Below, one piece after another: positions 11,251 through 21,634 of a stretch of DNA of 64,000 nt (its first letter is position 1; every line of letters starts with the position of its first letter). The position numbers were made by a program, and so were the translations under genes. The DNA lies in NCBI GenBank assembly GCA_035610835.1, contig CM069452.1, positions 29,686,143 to 29,750,142 of the forward strand. The letters run 5' to 3'. Under the pieces are notes generated by a model, which was not told the DNA's origin, did no database searches, and was given only the letters and a program-made list of their open reading frames with translations. This DNA comes from Ophiura sarsii. Its lineage: Eukaryota > Echinodermata > Ophiuroidea > Amphilepidida > Ophiuridae.

Positions 11251-11904
11251 ATGGGAAGGTAAAAACAATACATTTACCATTGCAGCAATGATAGGTGAAA
11301 TTGTGGCATAATATTCACGATTAGTTAAGGCCTAAACACAGTGATCAAGCAAAATAGCATCAACAGCATGTTGTTTTAATTCAAATAGTGCACTAACTGC
11401 GCTATATTTTATGTAAATAATATTTATGTTTTTAGAAAAAATGTTGTATTAATCATTTGTATACAGTTTTGATCAAGTAACATCCATTTTAGAGTACGAA
11501 ACCAATTAAAAATTGATAAATGCATCAACAGCACGTTATTTTGTATTCTTCTTTATTTCTTTGTTTTTGTGGATTTTTTAAATCAAAATCAATAAACATT
11601 GTTATCAGTAGTAAGTTCCAACTGCATTTTTAAAGTTTCTGTTATTGATAACAGTCTCAAAGCAATTTCAAGTTTTAACGTGCACTTGATGTAAGCGGAA
11701 ACTTCAGAGCCCTCGTTCACGCTAATGTGCAACATTTGCGACTGTGAAAAAAAAAATGTTGTTTAGGAAGGTATTGGGCCCCATTTGATCAACTTTTCAC
11801 TTCAACCCCAGATGGTGGTCATCAAACTCAAAAACTAGAGGGATATTTACCCTATGGCCCGCTGTCTACTGCTCTTTAGTTCGCAGTCTAAACAAAATTA
11901 ATGT

Positions 11905-12236
11905 GTTAAAACACTAGCCTGCTTTTATAAAAGCAGGCTATCATATAATTATAACACTAGCCTGCTATTATAAAAGCAGGCTATCATTTAAAATGTATAA
12001 GCCTGCCTTTTGAATTTGTTAAAAGCAGGCTATCATTAAAACAAATTTAGCCTGCTTTTGTAAACATGGTAAAGGCAGGCTATTCCTAAACCTGCTCTTG
12101 TAAAGGCAGGCTATGTCTAAGCCTGCTTTTGTAAAAGCAGGCTTTGAATTAACCTGCAGACAGTTTATTAACCTGCATTTGAGACCACAGGTTAAAAGCA
12201 GGTTAAAGGCAGGCTAATTTAGCCTGCTTTTATGGT
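11905..12236 (+). repeat. Right subterminal repeat array
   Basis: About 17 copies of AGCCTGCTTTT or AAAAGCAGGCT, arranged mostly as facing pairs separated by 5-20 bp. They match the motif of the left array and end just before the terminal GGTAAGGG. Confidence 0.85.
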
Positions 12237-12241
12237 AAGGG

Positions 12242-12243
12242 TA
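12242..12243. repeat. Right TA target-site duplication of the 7.87 kb transposon
   Basis: GGTAAGGG is followed by TAGACCTTTAAACATG. The flank matches copy 2 at about 47492. Confidence 0.85.
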
Positions 12244-13288
12244 GACCTTTAAACATGCACGAACAAAATTATAAACTCACTGTTTTAGACACGCATAACA
12301 CGATGAGTTTGAAGATAATTGTTCAACAGTGTTACACACACTGCAGCCAGGAGCCATGAGATGCATACTACAGACGATTTACAGTTCATATAATTAACGA
12401 TGTGGGTGTTTTTGTCAGGTATGACTGGTATGAAGATGTCCCTAGGGTATTGGTGCAGTGATTGATTTGTGTAAGTAATGTATATGTATATTTGGCCCTT
12501 GTGTTGTGTTTTGTCTGGATTATGAACGAGGTAGACGGCTAGACCATTAAACATACAATATGGTATGTCGCAATGGGGGATACATGACCCATCGAAAGGT
12601 TGTCAGCCAACTGATTCAAGACACGCCTAAGCCTGACAAGAAGTGTTTCAAGTTGTTATAAACGATTAATCCAGAAGCATAGGGAAAAGGATCGTGATAA
12701 ATACAGTACGGGTTGTATTGTTCATATCATTCATGATCTAAGCGGCCGAGTGCACCAATGACGGGTAACTTAATAGGGAGGTAAGCTACCTCCCTAGTAG
12801 TTATGCTCTAACTGTAGCATAACTTACTAACGATGTAATTCTTAGAGCATAACTGGCGAGTAACATCAGAATAGCAACTAGCGAGGTAAATATCCACATT
12901 AATCAGCATCGTCCCCTTACAAAATAAATTGTCGCATATGCAAAGTGTTAACCTATACTTTATTGTATAATACTGACGTGAGTGGTCCTCCGTAATATTT
13001 AAAATGTGTCGTCACTCGCTAGGTCATAGGTGAGTGTACATAATTAACATAAATAATCACGTTGAGTCGGCCTGCGTTCCGAACAAAAAAATGACGGTAT
13101 TTCTTTGACCAAAAATTTCGAATTTGTTCAACGCTTTTTCAAAAATAAGGACTATCAAGACATTACAAACATATTTTGGGCGAGGGGCACACACAAATAT
13201 TGCACCAAAAAGCACAATTTTAATGACAAACACAAGCACCCGATGCAAACAATTATATACAATTATAACACATCTCGTAACACAGATA

Positions 13289-13360
13289 GTTCCGTGGCGT
13301 GGATACCTTGTCCTGCGCTTGTTAACCGCTAGGACCCCGGTTCGATCCCCAGATAACGCA
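13289..13360 (+). mobile_element. tRNA-like SINE head fragment
   Basis: GTGGCGTGGATACC resembles an A box and CCGGTTCGATCCCC is an excellent B box, about 45 bp apart. The sequence does not fold as a proper tRNA acceptor stem. It is best read as a SINE head or tRNA pseudogene. Confidence 0.45.
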
Positions 13361-13484
13361 CGGCAAGATATGCTTTCTTTTTTTCGTTCTTCTAGTTTTA
13401 CCCTTCCACTCACAATAATGTTGAAACTTCAGTTTTTAATTAATAAAACAATAATAAGTTTATTTATTTATTTATTTAGTCATT

Positions 13485-14207
13485 ATGTTAAACCCTGACA
13501 AAACTGAGTTTTTTATTATGTCATCTTCTGATCACAAGACTAGGTTGCAAGATATCAATTTCTACATTGACGATGAGATAATTCCCCAATCGTCCACCGT
13601 ACGTAACTTAGGTTTTGTCTTTGACTACAAATTGAATATGGACCAGCATATCACCAAACTTTGCAAAAACATCAACTGGCAAATCCGGAATTTATACAGG
13701 ATTCGCAAGTATATTGATCAAGAGACGTGCGCTAACATAGTTAGAGCAATGATTTTATCTCGTCTTGATTATTGTAACATTTTGTTTAACAATATTGCGC
13801 AAAAGGACGTTGATCGATTACAAAGGCTCCAAAATAAGTGTGCTCGCCTTGTTTTCCTGACACCGAGACGTACCTCTATCAGCCCTCTGTTGCGGAAACT
13901 TCATTGGCTTCGTGTTAAGGACCGTATCAAATTCAAAACTTTGCTCTATGTCTATAAGTCACTGAATGGGCTCTGTCCCCGGTATATCGATGAGTGCCTC
14001 ATTGTAAAGAGACCCCGTGATGGCTCTGTTACAACAAGATCGGACCACGGCCTGAACCTTAGGGTTCCTAAGACTTACAAGTGTGCCGGGGATAGGGCTT
14101 TTTCAGTGGCTGCTCCTATTCAATGGAACAAGATTCCAGTTCATATTCGTAGTGCTCCTACAGTCACAGGGTTCAAATCCCTTCTTAAAACACACCTTTT
14201 CTCCTAA
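13485..14207 (+). pseudogene. CR1/L2-like LINE, 5'-truncated reverse transcriptase C-terminus
   Basis: An open frame of 240 codons starts at LNPDKTEFF, the segment that normally follows the catalytic YADD motif. It then shows RNLGFVFDYKLNMDQHI (residues 40-56), SRLDYCNILF (92-101), RLQRLQNKCARLV and LHWLRVKDRIKFK (139-151). This is the thumb and post-RT region of CR1/L2-type non-LTR retrotransposons. The endonuclease and the catalytic half are missing, so it is a dead-on-arrival copy. The frame is still intact, which suggests a fairly recent insertion into the host TIR element. The first ATG is internal to the ancestral ORF, not a true start. Confidence 0.85.
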
Positions 14208-14328
14208 GTTCTGCTCTTTCCCTTGTTTTGTATTGTTTTTGTTTTTGTCGTTGCGCTTTGTATCCTTTGGCAAAGGCGCATTATAAATGCCGTTATTATT
14301 ATTATTATTATTATTATTTAAGATCCTT
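14208..14328 (+). mobile_element. LINE 3' untranslated tail ending in (ATT)n
   Basis: After the stop come TTTGGCAAAGGCGCATTATAAATGCC and a (TTA)n run at 14293-14328. The GCGCATTATAAAT plus (ATT)n ending recurs at 29900-29935 and 62250-62288, so it is a family 3' end. Confidence 0.75.
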
Positions 14329-14786
14329 GGACAATTAGTACATTTTGGTCAAAATATGACCCAAGTGTTTAGTGTTTGAATGGGCAAAAGGAGTTGATCT
14401 AAATTTTGACTTAAAAAATCCCCAAATTGCATGAATGGATTTTCAAAATATAAAATATTTCAGCTTATGAGGGGTCACATTCCACTTCAAATATACATCC
14501 CCTGGGCATGCAAGCAAAGTTGGTCTTTCAGCATCAGCGAATTATCCCCTCCAATGTTCACAACAAATTTTACGCTACTGCTAGAATCGACTGACTTGTG
14601 GCATAAAACGTTATGCCCCAACTTACTCTTGGGTCCGGCCAGGTATAACATTTAGCGTAAATTACCCGCCAGTTACTAGCCTAGTAGCTTACCCCGCATT
14701 GGCGCTCTCAACATTTTGGGTTACGCCTCAGTTACTAGCGAGGTAGCGCTATTCTTCAGCTACCCGTCATTGGTGCACTCGGCCGT

Positions 14787-16739
14787 CTAGTCTATTCATA
14801 CTACGGTATGAAATGGTTTAAGCACGTCATCACATCCCTGCGATCATGTCTGCAGGTACAATGTGCATGAAGTAAAGTCAAAAGTCTCGTATTGAAAGGC
14901 AGGCCAATATACGCACGTTTCTCTGTGTTTGCGTGATACCCTTTAAATCACGTTCTGCACAAAGTGCTGGTGCGCCGATTCAGTATCTAGCATGTTGACA
15001 TTGCATGACGGGTGCAAAGCAGACCACAGTGGAAGGCGATCGAGCTTCAAGTGCTAAATTAAAAGTTTTAGGTCTGAATGTTCTTGATGTATGTGTAGAT
15101 AACCTCATACTAGGTACTGTGATATTCAAATGAATACAAGTTTTGCTACCTTAACATTATAATGTTACCGACTATCATTTTTACTGACGTCCTTCATTCG
15201 CTAGTATAAACCATATGGGTGAGATTTAAACATCTTTTTGTTTCTAAAAATTGAATGTCAATATAAGTGTGACAAATCGCCTCTTGGCAAATCGGGCAAG
15301 AGAGAGAGAAGTGGGAGAGAGGGGATGGAGAGAGGGGAGAGACAACGGGTGCCAATAATCACTTATAGGGAGATACTGGTAGGTTTCCTTCCATCACAAA
15401 TCTAAAATATCATGCATTGTGTTAATGCCCTGTCAGTTGACGGGAAAAGTCGACATTGAAGCTAGTCAGTGTAAAATAATACATCAGGTCCTCAACAAAA
15501 CCTAAATGATTAATAGCTAACATCAATATAATTCAATCCTTAAAACGTATCGGAATTTGTAAAACTCTACTTTTATTATAATTTTCATAAAAGATGCAAT
15601 TGGAAAGGGAATATAATGTAACCCAATTCCATTAACTTAAATGGGCATAAACATGAAGCGGTTTAAAAAGTTACTAAATTTCTGATTTCACCAGCGACAA
15701 AGGGATTGCTGTATTATATTGCGATAACCATAATGCTGCGTTGCACTCCTCAAGCATGTCTCGATTAGGTCAGTGACCAAATGGGAAATGGCTTTGATAC
15801 ACAACACAGTGATAATCAATACACATGAAAATGTGTTATTTCATGTGGCTACAGACATTAACTATTCCTCTAGTGATTTCTCTTACATGTGACGAGTCAT
15901 TTCCGCTGCAGCATTTCATATTGAGAATCTATTTAACAAAATGACAGTTAAAATATTGAAATCTCTGGAATGTTTGATAATATAATGCAAATGGAGCTCA
16001 TACTCAGCTATGATCTAGCACAGACTAACTTAATTTGACTATTACGGCTGTGATTTTGAATGTGTTGGTGCATACCACACTAAAACGTGCCAATAGGCCC
16101 CAGGTCAACTGCAACAACATACTTGATTTGATTATTAGGTTGACACTAAAAGATGCCATCATGCTGCAAGGTCAAATATAAACTAGTTATCCTCAGCTTC
16201 ATGCGTGCAGCGCATAGCTTTTAAAATAATCTACTTTCCTTTCACATTGCCTTTGGTACGTGAAATAATTATTAGACATAACGTCTGTCATATTTTAAAA
16301 TTTGAATTGTTATTATTCATGTTTCCCTTTTAGCCTGATTAACATGTGATATCGCTGTTCACTTCACATCCCTGTATTCTTACTTTAGTCGAATGGTACA
16401 ATCCTCTTAGGAGAAGTTGAATGCAGGCGCTGATACCACTTTTCGAATTTAATGTGTCTATAAAATAATGAACATGAACGGTAGCAATACCGCTGACAGG
16501 CATGGATGCCTACATTGAAGTATGATTTAACCCCAGTTATTGGAACATATCTTCTGTATTGTAATTTCTGCAAAAGCTGATATCAAATGTATGCTGTATG
16601 ACCGATATGTTTATGATCAATATGGGCATTGGTAGTCTGTTCCCACAGCAGAATGTTGCCTATATGTTTGTCAATGTAAGGGGAAGTGTTTTTGATTAGC
16701 ATATACATCAGATCACACATCTAAAAGATAAATGTCAAA
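14787..16739. other. Copy 1 unique flank without recognisable gene
   Basis: Aligns with copy 2 from 48000 to 50870. A GA-rich low-complexity stretch sits at 15301-15344 (counterpart 48500-48543). No supported coding region. Confidence 0.55.
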
Positions 16740-17070
16740 CTTAATTAGATTAAGTGTATTTAAGTCTAGCTGGGTTCTATTACATGCTGGATTTATGACC
16801 ATTTTGTCACATTGAAATAAAATGAAACATACTTTAATGAAAAAATATGACACAGTGATTGCATATACACATTAGTTGTTTATTTTACCTTCAATAATAA
16901 TGTAGGCATTCAACCATCTACTTCATTACAGTATGTACAATATATAATATGTTAAATTTACAATATAAACAATATTCATATCTATATACATATTCACAAT
17001 GTTTCATAAAAAATCAAGTATCACACACTGATTCCATAATGGACGGATATTACAGGTGAATACAATGGTA
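16740..17070. other. High-identity block between duplication copies
   Basis: About 330 bp differ from copy 2 (50880-51205) at only about 3 positions, whereas nearby sequence differs at about 5-7 percent. On the minus strand it contains AATAAA (complement of TTTATT near 16878). It could be the 3' UTR and poly(A) region of a minus-strand gene whose last exon may be 19712-19873. This is a hypothesis. Confidence 0.3.
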
Positions 17071-18934
17071 ATTCAATACTCTGGACGGAAATAATCACAA
17101 TTCAATCATTATTGTTTTATGTTTGAATAAATAATTTAGCTTAAAATATTTCTCTGGTAGACATCTGGTCTCTATAGACAAAAACGATGCTAATTTTCAT
17201 TGAAATTTGGGGACATGGTTAAGGACATGCTCACCTTTATCACATATATCTAAAAACAATATAGTATGTCAAATTTATTTATTTATAAGTCATATCAAAT
17301 ATCCTCACTTTAATAGTTTAAATGGAAAGCTGATTTTGTTTGAAGTTCTGTTTGACAACATAGAAGTGATCAGTTCTTACTTTATTTGGGACACACACGT
17401 AGGCCTACCTTGTAACATAAATTTGACATACGATCTACTTCCAGATATATTAACCACTCATGTTCTATATGTCATTGATACTATGACATTAATACCGCAC
17501 ACTCTAACAAGTAAAACAAGATGCAATACATCCACCTGGCGTGAGGAGGCTAAAGGCTTCTCATTTATTATATGAGTGGTAAATTTAGATACCGCAATTT
17601 TCTTGTTCTCTTTAAGGTCTAAAATAGTGTATTCTCTGCTTGCCTTGGCAGGGACAAATCTCCTGCTTGATTCTGTTGAATAACAACATTAAATGTGTAA
17701 ACGGCATGGTTGAATGCACAGAGCTGTGAACTAAGACATTATATTGTTTTTGTGATAGAATGTAAACATCAATGTGTAAAACAGAGTCATAGAATAGTGT
17801 ACATATCAGAGCCCATGGATTAGTCAAGCATATGATTAAAGGGTTGAGATGGGACAATGTGTATATTTCATCATAAAGGGATTAAAGAAATCAGGAACAG
17901 TCAAGTCTGGACCAACTTAATTTAACAGTATGTTTGGTAAATGTTATATCTGACATTGAAATCATAACGTTTGCGTATGTAAGTCAATCGCACACCATCC
18001 TTATGAATTCACCATACTGTTATTTGGCTTTGAAATTAGTCTGCTAATTGGTCTTAATCTTTTATTTAAATTGATTATCGTAACATCGTTACTGTCATAC
18101 TATCATCTTGAGTAGATGTATATCACTAATATTTGTACTATTTTCTTTAAAACTTTAACACATCTTTATAAGATAAATCAATATGAAAATGTCACAAATG
18201 GAGACCATGTTCCTGTGCCTGTAATAAAAGAGAACTCGTATAGTACTCATCATCACTTTATTGACAAGCCTAATATTTATACTTTCCATGCGGCAGGCTT
18301 TTGCAGAAGACAGTTCCAAAATTAAACTAAATGTTTTAAAAATGTCAAAATTATTTCATTACTATATTTGGGATCACCATGAGAAATGCATTAAAATAAA
18401 TACAAACATGCCTAGTATAGGTTCAGTAATTGTTGAGATAAGACTTTGAAAGTGGAGAAAAGGTTTCTGCAAGATCTGTTTTGTTTGGTAAAACTAATAG
18501 CCGCGTGGAAAGGGTTAAAATCAAAATTGTTAGCAAGATCTTTGTCAAAGGCATGCTCATTATCATTCAGTCTTTGATAAAGATCATGCATGGATATAGA
18601 AAGACCAGGCCCCTATAACTATGTCTGTACTTCACAAAGCAGGCTTTAGATGAGCAGTCTCTATAAGCTTTATCACCAACATAATGTGATGTGATCAAGC
18701 AAATCAAGTCAGAACTTGCAAATATTGAGATATAGCCAAACGAAGATATAGCCAAACGAAGGAGAAACGACTTTTGTTTCCTATTGTTTTTGCAACCGTT
18801 AAAGTGCTCATATCTTTATACCAATTGACCAATTTTAATGGATTTTTCTGCAAATGCAATCGAGTAGAACAATCAAAATTAAATCAGACCGACTTCAGAC
18901 TCATTTGCTTGATCACACCATATATTATTATTAA

Positions 18935-19481
18935 GGGGGGACTCAAGGAAGTCACTTTTTGAATTTTGTGAGTGCTGTAATTATTGAACTATGACTCAAG
19001 TGTATATAAAAGTATACATTTGATGAAAGGAAATAGGTCAGAGAATCCATATTTTGTGTCAATTTTGACCACGATTTTGTTTGTGTTGAGAATATCAAAA
19101 AAATCACTTATTTGACCCAAAAAGTTTAACAAAGCTAACAAAAATAATTTTTGAGAAAGAAATTCCCAAATTGCTAGATTATGATGTTAAGCCACTAACT
19201 TAGGGACTTTTTTTTTAAAGCCTAATCTAAAATATTTTGAAATTTTGACCAAAAAGCGCCAAAAAAGTGAAAAAATGAAACTTTTTGGGGGTCAAAAAAG
19301 TGATTTTTTGCGTTTTTCTCAAAAAATCAACATTATTGGTAAAATTGACGCAAAATTTGGATTCTCTGATCCATAACCTTTCCAAAAATGTATACTTTTA
19401 TATGCATTTGATTAATAGTTCAATAATTACAGCACTCACAAAATTTAAAAGATCAAGTCAAAAACTTCCTTGAGTCCCCCC
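18935..19481. mobile_element. MITE with long TIRs beginning GGGGGGACTCAAGGAAGT
   Basis: Copy 2 has ATATTATTAAGTATGATTTT near 53545. Copy 1 has the same flank interrupted by about 548 bp whose ends, GGGGGGACTCAAGGAAGT and ACTTCCTTGAGTCCCCCC, are inverted. Similarity continues inward (GTGAGTGCTGTAATTATTG, TATAAAAGTATACATTT, CAGAGAATCCA), so each TIR is roughly 120-150 bp. The flanks suggest a TA or TTA duplication. No ORF of interest. Confidence 0.85.
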
Positions 19482-19711
19482 TTATGTATGATTTCATCTG
19501 AAGACTAACCACAATCATTTTGGTGTCTACAATTTTGATAGATTCAAAAAATTCAATTTTTTATTAAACCCTTTGTTAGAGACTTCCCATAATCAGGGAT
19601 TTTAAAGTCAACCAATTCGTCCTGGCAATTGTAATCACCACACTAAATACATATGACTATGATTTTCTGAATGAATAATAAAATATTAACTGTCTAAAAC
19701 ATGTATCGCCA

Positions 19712-19873
19712 TCAATACAATGCTATTGACTGAATTGGTGGTAATTCCGCTAACGGTAATTTAACCCCTACTGACAGAGTGTGTCGTTCCAAAGCCTGCT
19801 GTCTTCTTTCTTGTTGCAACCAATAGAGCATCTCGGTACAGTCCACCTTCATTTTGTCTAGGTATGGGCGACC
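19712..19873 (-). CDS. Candidate terminal exon of an unknown minus-strand gene (copy 1)
   Basis: The 162 bp block is identical in the two duplication copies while flanking DNA is diverged. On the minus strand it is preceded by GTATCTGACAG, a usable splice acceptor (AG at 19874-19875). Frame 1 reads GRPYLDKMKVDCTEML, then WLQQERRQQALERHTLS, and ends SIALY at a TGA (19712-19714), 53 codons. A second frame is also open for about 37 codons to a TAA at 19761-19763, beginning SPIPRQNEGGLYRDALLVAT after a split codon. I recognise neither peptide. Frame 1 spans the conserved block better. Frame 2 would match the phase of the doubtful exon at 22463-22576. It could instead be conserved non-coding DNA. 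Confidence 0.4.
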   Translation of the reverse strand, partial: GRPYLDKMKVDCTEMLYWLQQERRQQALERHTLSVGVKLPLAELPPIQSIALY

Positions 19874-20467
19874 CTGTCAGATACACACACAAACATTTTA
19901 AAGTCATTAACATTTTACAGATTTAGTAAGAAGCAAGTAGTTACATAAATTTCTTGAACAAATTGATATAATCATATTTATAAGCAAATAACATTGATAT
20001 CACACATGCAAAGAACTTATGAGAAGATGGTTGAAAAACCGTTGAAATACCAACAAAGCCAGATAGAGTTGACTACCCATTGTATTATATGATAGAACAA
20101 GATCAGAAACTGTTGCAGAAGATGCACAAATGTTATAGGAGTCAACTTTTGATCCATACTTTCTAATTTAAAATGTTCTTAATATGGCTATATAATACAT
20201 TTCAACCTGCAAAAAGTTGAAAATATGTGAGAGACATTTTATATATCACGCACTATGCAAGCCAATTAGCAACATTTAATCTGTATTCGTATAACTTTCT
20301 AATTTAACATTTTCTTGATTGGTTATAATACATTTCAACCTGCAAAAAGCTGAAAATAATGTGACAGACATTTTATGTCATAGTACCATGCAACCCATAA
20401 CATATTACATACATTGGCTATAAAATCTCAACCTGCAAATAGTTAAACATGTGACTGACATACTATG

Positions 20468-20725
20468 CAGGGTGTTTAAAAGAATGTGCACAGATTGTTC
20501 TTAACCTTGATATGTGCATCGAACCATGATATTGTTGTTGTTGGTATAAAGCATATCTAATCTAGTTTATTCTGAAAAAATGAAAGTAATAAACTGAAAA
20601 ATATGCAAAATGTGACAGGTTTTGTAAGCTGAGGACCCCTATTTTCTCTATTCCCATGGCCATTTAGAAAAGAATTATGTTATGGTTCTATGCACACATC
20701 AAAGTCAGAGGGCAATTTCACCCTG
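20468..20725. mobile_element. TA-type MITE with CAGGGTG ends (copy 1)
   Basis: CAGGGTGTTTAAAAGAATGT at the left and AATTTCACCCTG at the right are inverted. The copy 2 counterpart (54508-54792) keeps the flanking TA on both sides, whereas here they have become TG and CA. TA flanks and CAGGGTG ends suit mariner-like MITEs. The element predates the duplication. Confidence 0.75.
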
Positions 20726-21200
20726 CATGTCACTGTATATGCAAACCAAAATGTACACATAGAAAATGTAAATCATAGAAGAACCTGCACTTGGCATGAA
20801 TTGCATGCAGGCCAATGTATATACATTGCATTATGCTTAATGATCTTTGACTTTGCACGAGTACGTATTTGAAAGAAGAATGACCTTCAGCTCTTTGGTA
20901 CTAAGATATTGTCTGTAGTTTACAGTAAACCCTTCAATTTGTAGGGTCGAGATACTAATACAGTCTGGCGTAAGATCTTTTATTTTGTAAAAAATGTATC
21001 ATCAGCATTATTTGCAGAACTAGCTTTTTTATATATATTTGAATATGGATATCAACTAAGATTTTTAAATCAAACTTCCTGTTGACTTGTATTGAACATT
21101 TTGCATGCAACAACTATTTTAAGTCAATTTGTTATAATTCCCAATGTTTTTATTGATTTAATAAACCTTACACTTATATTCACAAACACAAATCATACAA

Positions 21201-21500
21201 GAGCATGTGTGGTCCAGTGGAATAGTTGCCGGTCTCCTAATCATAAGGTTGTGAGTTCTAGCCCCGCTGGTGCCAATGTGTTTGTGTCCTTGGGCAAGGC
21301 ACTTAGTCTATACATTGCCTATAGGGGTTATGTATGATTGTTCATGTTGGTTTATGTCGCAACTTGGCGCTGATTTAGCTGCTGCCTGGACGTTGCATTG
21401 TTTAATAATGTATTTGATTTGTAATGTTGTTACAATTCAGCCGGTTGGCTGCTATGACAATAAAATTTAGACTTTTAAAAAACAACTAAAAAAAACCAAA
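21201..21500 (+). mobile_element. tRNA-derived SINE, copy-1-specific insertion
   Basis: A tRNA-like head (TGTGGTCCAGTGG A-box region and GTGAGTTCTAGCCCC B-box region) is followed by TCCTTGGGCAAGGCACTTAG, a unique body and an A-rich tail (AATAAAATTTAGAC, then AAAAAACAAC). Copy 2 lacks it (ATCATACAACATCTGTAATGG near 55265), so it inserted after the duplication. The target duplication is short or blurred (ACAA). Confidence 0.85.
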
Positions 21501-21634
21501 CAACATATCTGTAATGGCTTAATGAGTAACCGCGCTTTTCGAACTACAATGTTGCAAAAAACTTGACATTTGTTCCAAATTAATATCTTCAACCCATGAT
21601 TTGTTACTCATAAATAGAAACAGGCCACCTCCGT

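Larger units (their letters stand above)
4376..12241 (+). mobile_element. 7.87 kb DNA transposon with CCCTTACC termini and TA target duplication
   Basis: Copy 2 has the uninterrupted site ATGGCTAGACCTTT near 47490. Copy 1 has GGCTA, then CCCTTACCC, then about 7.85 kb ending GGTAAGGG, then TAGACCTTT. The ends are therefore short inverted repeats (CCCTTACC) and the target duplication is TA. Just inside each end lie arrays of AGCCTGCTTTT and its complement, about two dozen on the left and about seventeen on the right. The interior carries a damaged three-exon gene on the plus strand, a SINE and a small MITE. TA duplication would suit the Tc1/mariner group, but the termini, size, spliced gene and subterminal arrays are unusual for it. 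I do not assign a superfamily. Insertion postdates the duplication, or else it was cleanly lost from copy 2. Confidence 0.9.
12741..14786. mobile_element. 2.05 kb TIR element with CTA target duplication
   Basis: Copy 2 reads CATGATCTAGACTATT near 47995. Copy 1 reads CATGATCTA, then AGCGGCCGAGTGCACCAATG and so on to CATTGGTGCACTCGGCCGT, then CTAGTCTATT. The inverted ends agree over about 25 bp from the second or third base (GGCCGAGTGCACCAATGACG), and CTA is duplicated. Subterminal ACTAGCGAGGTA-type words occur at both sides. A 3 bp duplication fits the PIF/Harbinger or similar groups, but no transposase is present. A LINE fragment and a tRNA-like segment are nested inside. Confidence 0.85.

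Noticed and set aside
13289..13360. A functional tRNA gene
   Set aside because: The B box is excellent, but I cannot form a standard acceptor stem and anticodon arm. A SINE head is more likely.
13057..13498. Overlapping ORFs of 75-124 codons on both strands
   Set aside because: They cover a tRNA-like segment and TTTA-rich sequence, have no family motif, and are absent from copy 2.
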